From assembly GCA_964373775.1 (NCBI GenBank), contig CAYJWA010000021.1, forward strand, positions 1 to 16,221: 16,221 nucleotides of DNA, read 5' to 3'. Below are positions 13,375-16,221 of this stretch, in pieces. Below the pieces are notes generated by a model. That model was not told the DNA's origin, ran no database searches, and saw only the letters and a list, made by a program, of their open reading frames with translations. Positions within the stretch are counted from its first letter, which is position 1; each line of letters begins with the position of its first letter. The position numbers were made by a program, and so were the translations under genes. This stretch comes from UBA10002 sp964373775 (lineage in GTDB: Bacteria > Patescibacteriota > Minisyncoccia > Phycocordibacterales > UBA10002).

Positions 13375-14470
13375 CCAGGATATCCGAGCAATCATCAGGG
13401 CGCTCGGGAGCGACATCTACGCGCTTGAAGGGAAGACACTTCTTATCTCCGGCGGCTCTGGTTTTTTGGGAAGCCATTTTTTGGCCGTGCTCGCACGGCT
13501 CAACAAAAACGGATTCCAGAAACCCTGCAAGGTGATTACTCTAGACAACTATGTGACCGGGACGCGTCGGAATCCTCTGGGAGAGATTACTGACCAGAAC
13601 TTTACTTTCCTGAAAGGGGATATCTGCGCTCCGCTTCGCCTGAAAGGGCCGGTGGACTATATTATTCATATGGCGGGCATCGCTTCACCTGTTTACTACA
13701 TTAAATATCCGCTGGAGACCATTCACACCGCAACCATTGGAACTGAAAATCTGCTTAAGCTCGCGCGGGAGAAAAAAGCCAAGAAGTTCCTGTTCTTCAG
13801 CTCCAGTGAAATTTACGGAGACCCGGCGTCTGAATTCGTGCCCACTCCCGAGACCTATCGCGGTCATGTGTCTTCTACTGGTCCGCGCGCCTGCTATGAC
13901 GAGAGCAAGCGCCTCGGCGAGACGCTCTGCATGGTTTATCACGCGCTCTACAAGATACCTATCGTCATCGTACGACCCTTTAATGTGTATGGTCCGGGAA
14001 TGAAGCGGGAGGACCGGCGCGTCATTCCGCAATTTCTCTCGTGCGCTTTTGCCGGTAAGCCCTTGCCCATACACGGCAGCGGTCTTCAGACAAGGAGCTA
14101 TTGCTATACGACCGATGCGCTCGTCGGTTTTTTCAAATCGCTTCTTAGTAAGCAGAGCGGGGAGGTGTACAATATCGGAAGCCATGAAGGCGAAACCAAT
14201 CTCGTTGACTTGGCGGGGGTCCTACAGAAGCTCCTCAATCGGCCGCTTCAGGTCGCCAAAATTCCGTACCCGCCGGAATATCCGGCCGATGAACCGAGCC
14301 GGAGATGCCCCGACCTTACCAAAGCGCGCAAAGAACTGGATTATGTTCCGCGCGTTGACCTTACAACCGGCCTCACCCGCATGATTGTGTGGTACCAAGA
14401 TACCTACCGCGTGCATAATTCGAATCTCTCAGAAAAAGGACAGAAAGGCACCCATAAGCAATCAATGTAA
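13355..14470 (+). CDS. NAD-dependent epimerase/decarboxylase, UDP-glucuronate decarboxylase-like
   Basis: A 371-aa extended short-chain dehydrogenase. The nucleotide-binding motif is GGSGFLG (33-39), with Asp64 placed to bind the NAD ribose (ITLDNYVTG). The substrate side shows AGIASPVYYIKYPLETI, SSSEIYGDP (149-157) and GPRACYDESKRLGE with catalytic Tyr181 and Lys185, then VRPFNVYGPGM. These blocks, in particular ASPxxY and GPRxCYDExKR, are typical of UDP-glucuronate decarboxylases (UXS), which make UDP-xylose. The length is slightly above the usual 310-350 because of a longer N-terminus and C-terminal tail. ATG 13355 is chosen as it gives a family-like start; no Shine-Dalgarno is visible and translation may be coupled to the overlapping stub. 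The kinase gene follows after 7 bases. The product sugar is inferred. Confidence 0.85.
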   Translation: MKSNIINQDIRAIIRALGSDIYALEGKTLLISGGSGFLGSHFLAVLARLNKNGFQKPCKVITLDNYVTGTRRNPLGEITDQNFTFLKGDICAPLRLKGPVDYIIHMAGIASPVYYIKYPLETIHTATIGTENLLKLAREKKAKKFLFFSSSEIYGDPASEFVPTPETYRGHVSSTGPRACYDESKRLGETLCMVYHALYKIPIVIVRPFNVYGPGMKREDRRVIPQFLSCAFAGKPLPIHGSGLQTRSYCYTTDALVGFFKSLLSKQSGEVYNIGSHEGETNLVDLAGVLQKLLNRPLQVAKIPYPPEYPADEPSRRCPDLTKARKELDYVPRVDLTTGLTRMIVWYQDTYRVHNSNLSEKGQKGTHKQSM

Positions 14471-14477
14471 AACGAAC

Positions 14478-15464
14478 ATGTCATCGCCCATCATTATAAG
14501 TCGGACTCCTTTTCGTCTCTCCCTCGGAGGCGGTTCGACCGACCTGCCGTCGTATTATGAAAAATACGGCGGATTTGTTTTCGGTGTCGCCATCAATCTT
14601 TACATGGATGTTTTTGTGAAGGAACCCCGTTCAGATGATTTGATTCATGTACATTACAAGCATTTTGAATCTGTGCCGAACGCTTCCGAGGTAAGCCATG
14701 ATATTGCGCGGCAGGCGTTTCTCATGTGCGGTATCAAAAAGAAAGTCGCCATCTCGTTTAAGGCCGATACTCCGGCGGGGACCGGACTCGGCTCTTCTGG
14801 CGCCTGCGCCGTTGCAGTGCTGAAAGGGCTTGCGGCATATCAGGGTAAGATAATGACAAACCGGGAGGCGGCTCAGCAGTCGTTCCTGCTTACGAAAGCA
14901 CTCGGCCTGCCCGACGGAATGCAGGACCCGTATCTTTGCGCCGAGGGCGGTTTTTCGGCATTGCATATTGGAAAGAATGGTTCGGTGAGAGTGGTCAAAC
15001 CGCGAATCGCGCGTGCTACGATGGAGCGATTCTTCGGCAACTGTCTCTTTTATTACACCGGCGTGGTGCGGGAGAGCAAACAGATTCTCGCGGAGCAGGA
15101 CGCGGAAAAGGTGCTTCAGCTGAAGCATAGGACAAAAGAGATTGGAGAGGAGATATATCAGTCATTTCTCCACGGGAGCCTCGGGCAATTCGGGAAACTC
15201 ATGGATGAGCACTGGCAGATCAAGAAAAAGATGTCAGCAAGGATGAGCAATCCGTTATTTGACGGCATATATGAAAAAGCCAAACAAGCTGGTGCGCTTG
15301 GCGGAAAGATTATGGGCGCGGGCGGAGGGGGTTACTTTATGTTTTACTGCCCGTCAGAAAAAGCGAAACGAGCAGTAGAGAAAGCGCTTGCTAAATTCAA
15401 GATGCGAGAGATGTACTTTGAGCTTGATACAAAAGGTGCGCGCACGAAGGTAGTAACGCCCTAA
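14478..15464 (+). CDS. GHMP kinase, D-glycero-D-manno-heptose-7-phosphate kinase-like
   Basis: A 328-aa sugar kinase of the GHMP superfamily. The N-terminus ISRTPFRLSLGGGSTDLP is the substrate motif of HddA-type kinases, which phosphorylate heptose 7-phosphate at C1 toward GDP-heptose. The ATP-binding motif PAGTGLGSSGAC lies at 99-110, and the C-terminal motif GALGGKIMGAGGGGYFMFYC is intact, so the enzyme is probably active. Related GHMP kinases on fucose or other sugars share these motifs. No partner heptose genes (isomerase, phosphatase, nucleotidyltransferase) are visible here, so the heptose assignment is by family only. ATG 14478 follows the epimerase stop by 7 bases and begins the family N-terminus; upstream in-frame codons overlap the epimerase. 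Confidence 0.85.
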   Translation: MSSPIIISRTPFRLSLGGGSTDLPSYYEKYGGFVFGVAINLYMDVFVKEPRSDDLIHVHYKHFESVPNASEVSHDIARQAFLMCGIKKKVAISFKADTPAGTGLGSSGACAVAVLKGLAAYQGKIMTNREAAQQSFLLTKALGLPDGMQDPYLCAEGGFSALHIGKNGSVRVVKPRIARATMERFFGNCLFYYTGVVRESKQILAEQDAEKVLQLKHRTKEIGEEIYQSFLHGSLGQFGKLMDEHWQIKKKMSARMSNPLFDGIYEKAKQAGALGGKIMGAGGGGYFMFYCPSEKAKRAVEKALAKFKMREMYFELDTKGARTKVVTP

Positions 15465-15488
15465 CGTTTATTCACAACATTTAAACAT

Positions 15489-15522
15489 AAAAAAACCGCC
15501 TCATCCTCTGAAGAATGGGCGG
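15489..15522 (-). terminator. Intrinsic terminator of the minus-strand DUF218 gene
   Basis: On the minus strand CCGCC (15522-15518) pairs with GGCGG (15500-15496), with partial inner pairing (CAT with ATG, CTTC with GAGG), followed directly by a run of seven T. It lies about 20 bases beyond the stop at 15541. An alternative outer pairing ACCGC (15495-15499) with GCGGT (15533-15537) is possible. Confidence 0.75.
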
Positions 15523-15540
15523 CGCGCGAAAAAGCGGTGG

Positions 15541-16221
15541 TTAATAATTTCCGGCAAGCAGACAGTTGATGCCTCGCTGTTCAAAAAAGAGCGTGCGCAT
15601 AAATGCTTGTGAGCCGTGCATCTTTCTAATTCGTTCGCCAAAGCGAGCAGGGTCGAGGCGAAGAAGAATATCCTCGCTCACGAAGAACTGAATCTTCAAG
15701 TGAGCGAATGAGGGGTTAATCAGGTGTCGTTGCGCCATAAGCAGTGAGCGCGCATAATGCACGGCGACGGTTACGATTCCCACATCTTTCAATCCGCGCT
15801 CCGCTGCCAGCTCAAAGACATTTTGAATCTCGCGGTTGGTGTTTGAATTTCCTTCTGCGATTCGCCTGCAACGCCAGATGACAATTTCAGGACTCGCGGC
15901 ATTGCTCACAAGTCGCTTAAGTTGTTCACTCATAACCTCGCTCTCGCTTGGCCCGTTGGTTGATACAAGATACGGCGATCGGGCTCCATACGCGCAAACT
16001 ATCATCTCGAGTGTTTGTGTGTGCTGCCGGCAGAGTTCTCTTCCTGCAAGGAGATTCAATTCTCCTCCACCAATAAGGCAGTTTGGGTCAGCATCATCAG
16101 CCGGCAGTAACTTTACGATTGGGGCAAAATTCTCATCATACATCTCCAAGTCCCTTGTTGGAGTCCACGATCCGCTTTCTTTTTGTCGAATTCCTCGTCC
16201 AAGAATGGCTAACAGTTCAAT
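15541..16221 (-). CDS. DUF218/YdcF-like protein, 5' end beyond the window
   Basis: The frame is open to the right edge, reading IELLAILGRGIRQ then SWTPTRDLEMYDENF, so the true start lies outside; the TTG at 16149 is internal. ILGRGI corresponds to the VLGGG strand that opens the DUF218 domain. Further matches are CLIGGGELNLLAGREL, SESEVMSEQLKRL, SNTNREIQNVFELA (the S/E-x-NTxxN region) and VTVAVHYARSLLMAQ (the VTxxxHxxR region). Members are thought to act in cell-envelope metabolism, though the biochemical role is not settled. The segment in the window has no membrane helix. The TAA stop is followed by a good terminator, so this is a separate minus-strand transcription unit convergent with the kinase gene. 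Confidence 0.72.
   Translation of the reverse strand: MELLAILGRGIRQKESGSWTPTRDLEMYDENFAPIVKLLPADDADPNCLIGGGELNLLAGRELCRQHTQTLEMIVCAYGARSPYLVSTNGPSESEVMSEQLKRLVSNAASPEIVIWRCRRIAEGNSNTNREIQNVFELAAERGLKDVGIVTVAVHYARSLLMAQRHLINPSFAHLKIQFFVSEDILLRLDPARFGERIRKMHGSQAFMRTLFFEQRGINCLLAGNY

Overview
This window looks like part of a surface-polysaccharide and sugar-nucleotide gene region of an uncultured bacterium, probably of the Candidate Phyla Radiation (Patescibacteria, Parcubacteria-like). That placement is an inference. It rests on the tightly packed glycan genes with ATGA overlaps, frequent absence of Shine-Dalgarno sites, TGA used as a normal stop, a -10 box only 7 bases upstream of a start codon, and the mix of families (exostosin-like transferase, GtrB-like GT2, HddA-like kinase, DUF218 protein). 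No rRNA, tRNA, ribosomal protein or CRISPR array is present to fix taxonomy.

Layout. (1) Positions 3-1562: the 3' part of an asparagine synthase (asnB-like) gene, open at the left edge. (2) 1576-2810: a self-contained unit between two identical 34-bp palindromes, with its own promoter, hairpin leader, strong ribosome binding site, an unrecognised 231-aa protein and a textbook intrinsic terminator. (3) 2875-2991: a strong long-range stem that ends at the base before the next start codon. (4) 2992-9093: five plus-strand genes for an exostosin-like glycosyltransferase, a nitroreductase-methyltransferase fusion, a probable alpha/alpha-toroid glycan-modifying protein, a GT4 transferase and a compact NDP-sugar reductase/epimerase. 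The last four overlap one another by 4-11 bases and are surely co-translated. (5) 9103-10051: a minus-strand xylose-isomerase-like TIM barrel gene with its own promoter, a perfect 34-bp palindrome in its leader, and a terminator. (6) 10272-12891: a GtrB-like GT2 and a GT39/ArnT-like membrane glycosyltransferase, a pairing that suggests lipid-carrier sugar donor synthesis followed by transfer. (7) 13240-15464: a broken 5' stub of another glycosyltransferase that runs into a UDP-glucuronate-decarboxylase-like epimerase, followed by an HddA-like GHMP sugar kinase. (8) 15489-16221: a minus-strand DUF218/YdcF-like gene, open at the right edge, with its terminator.

Taken together the genes supply activated sugars (kinase, epimerases, isomerase), assemble them (GT47-like, GT4, GT2, GT39) and decorate the product (aminotransfer chemistry via AsnB, nitroreductase/methyltransferase, toroid protein). 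The final glycan cannot be named from sequence.

The most unusual aspect is the density of short dispersed word-like repeats of several families. They lie in intergenic regions and also in frame inside asnB, the GT4 gene and the GT39 gene, where they appear to add peptide segments. Together with the palindromes and the truncated transferase they suggest a region being reshuffled by small repeat elements.
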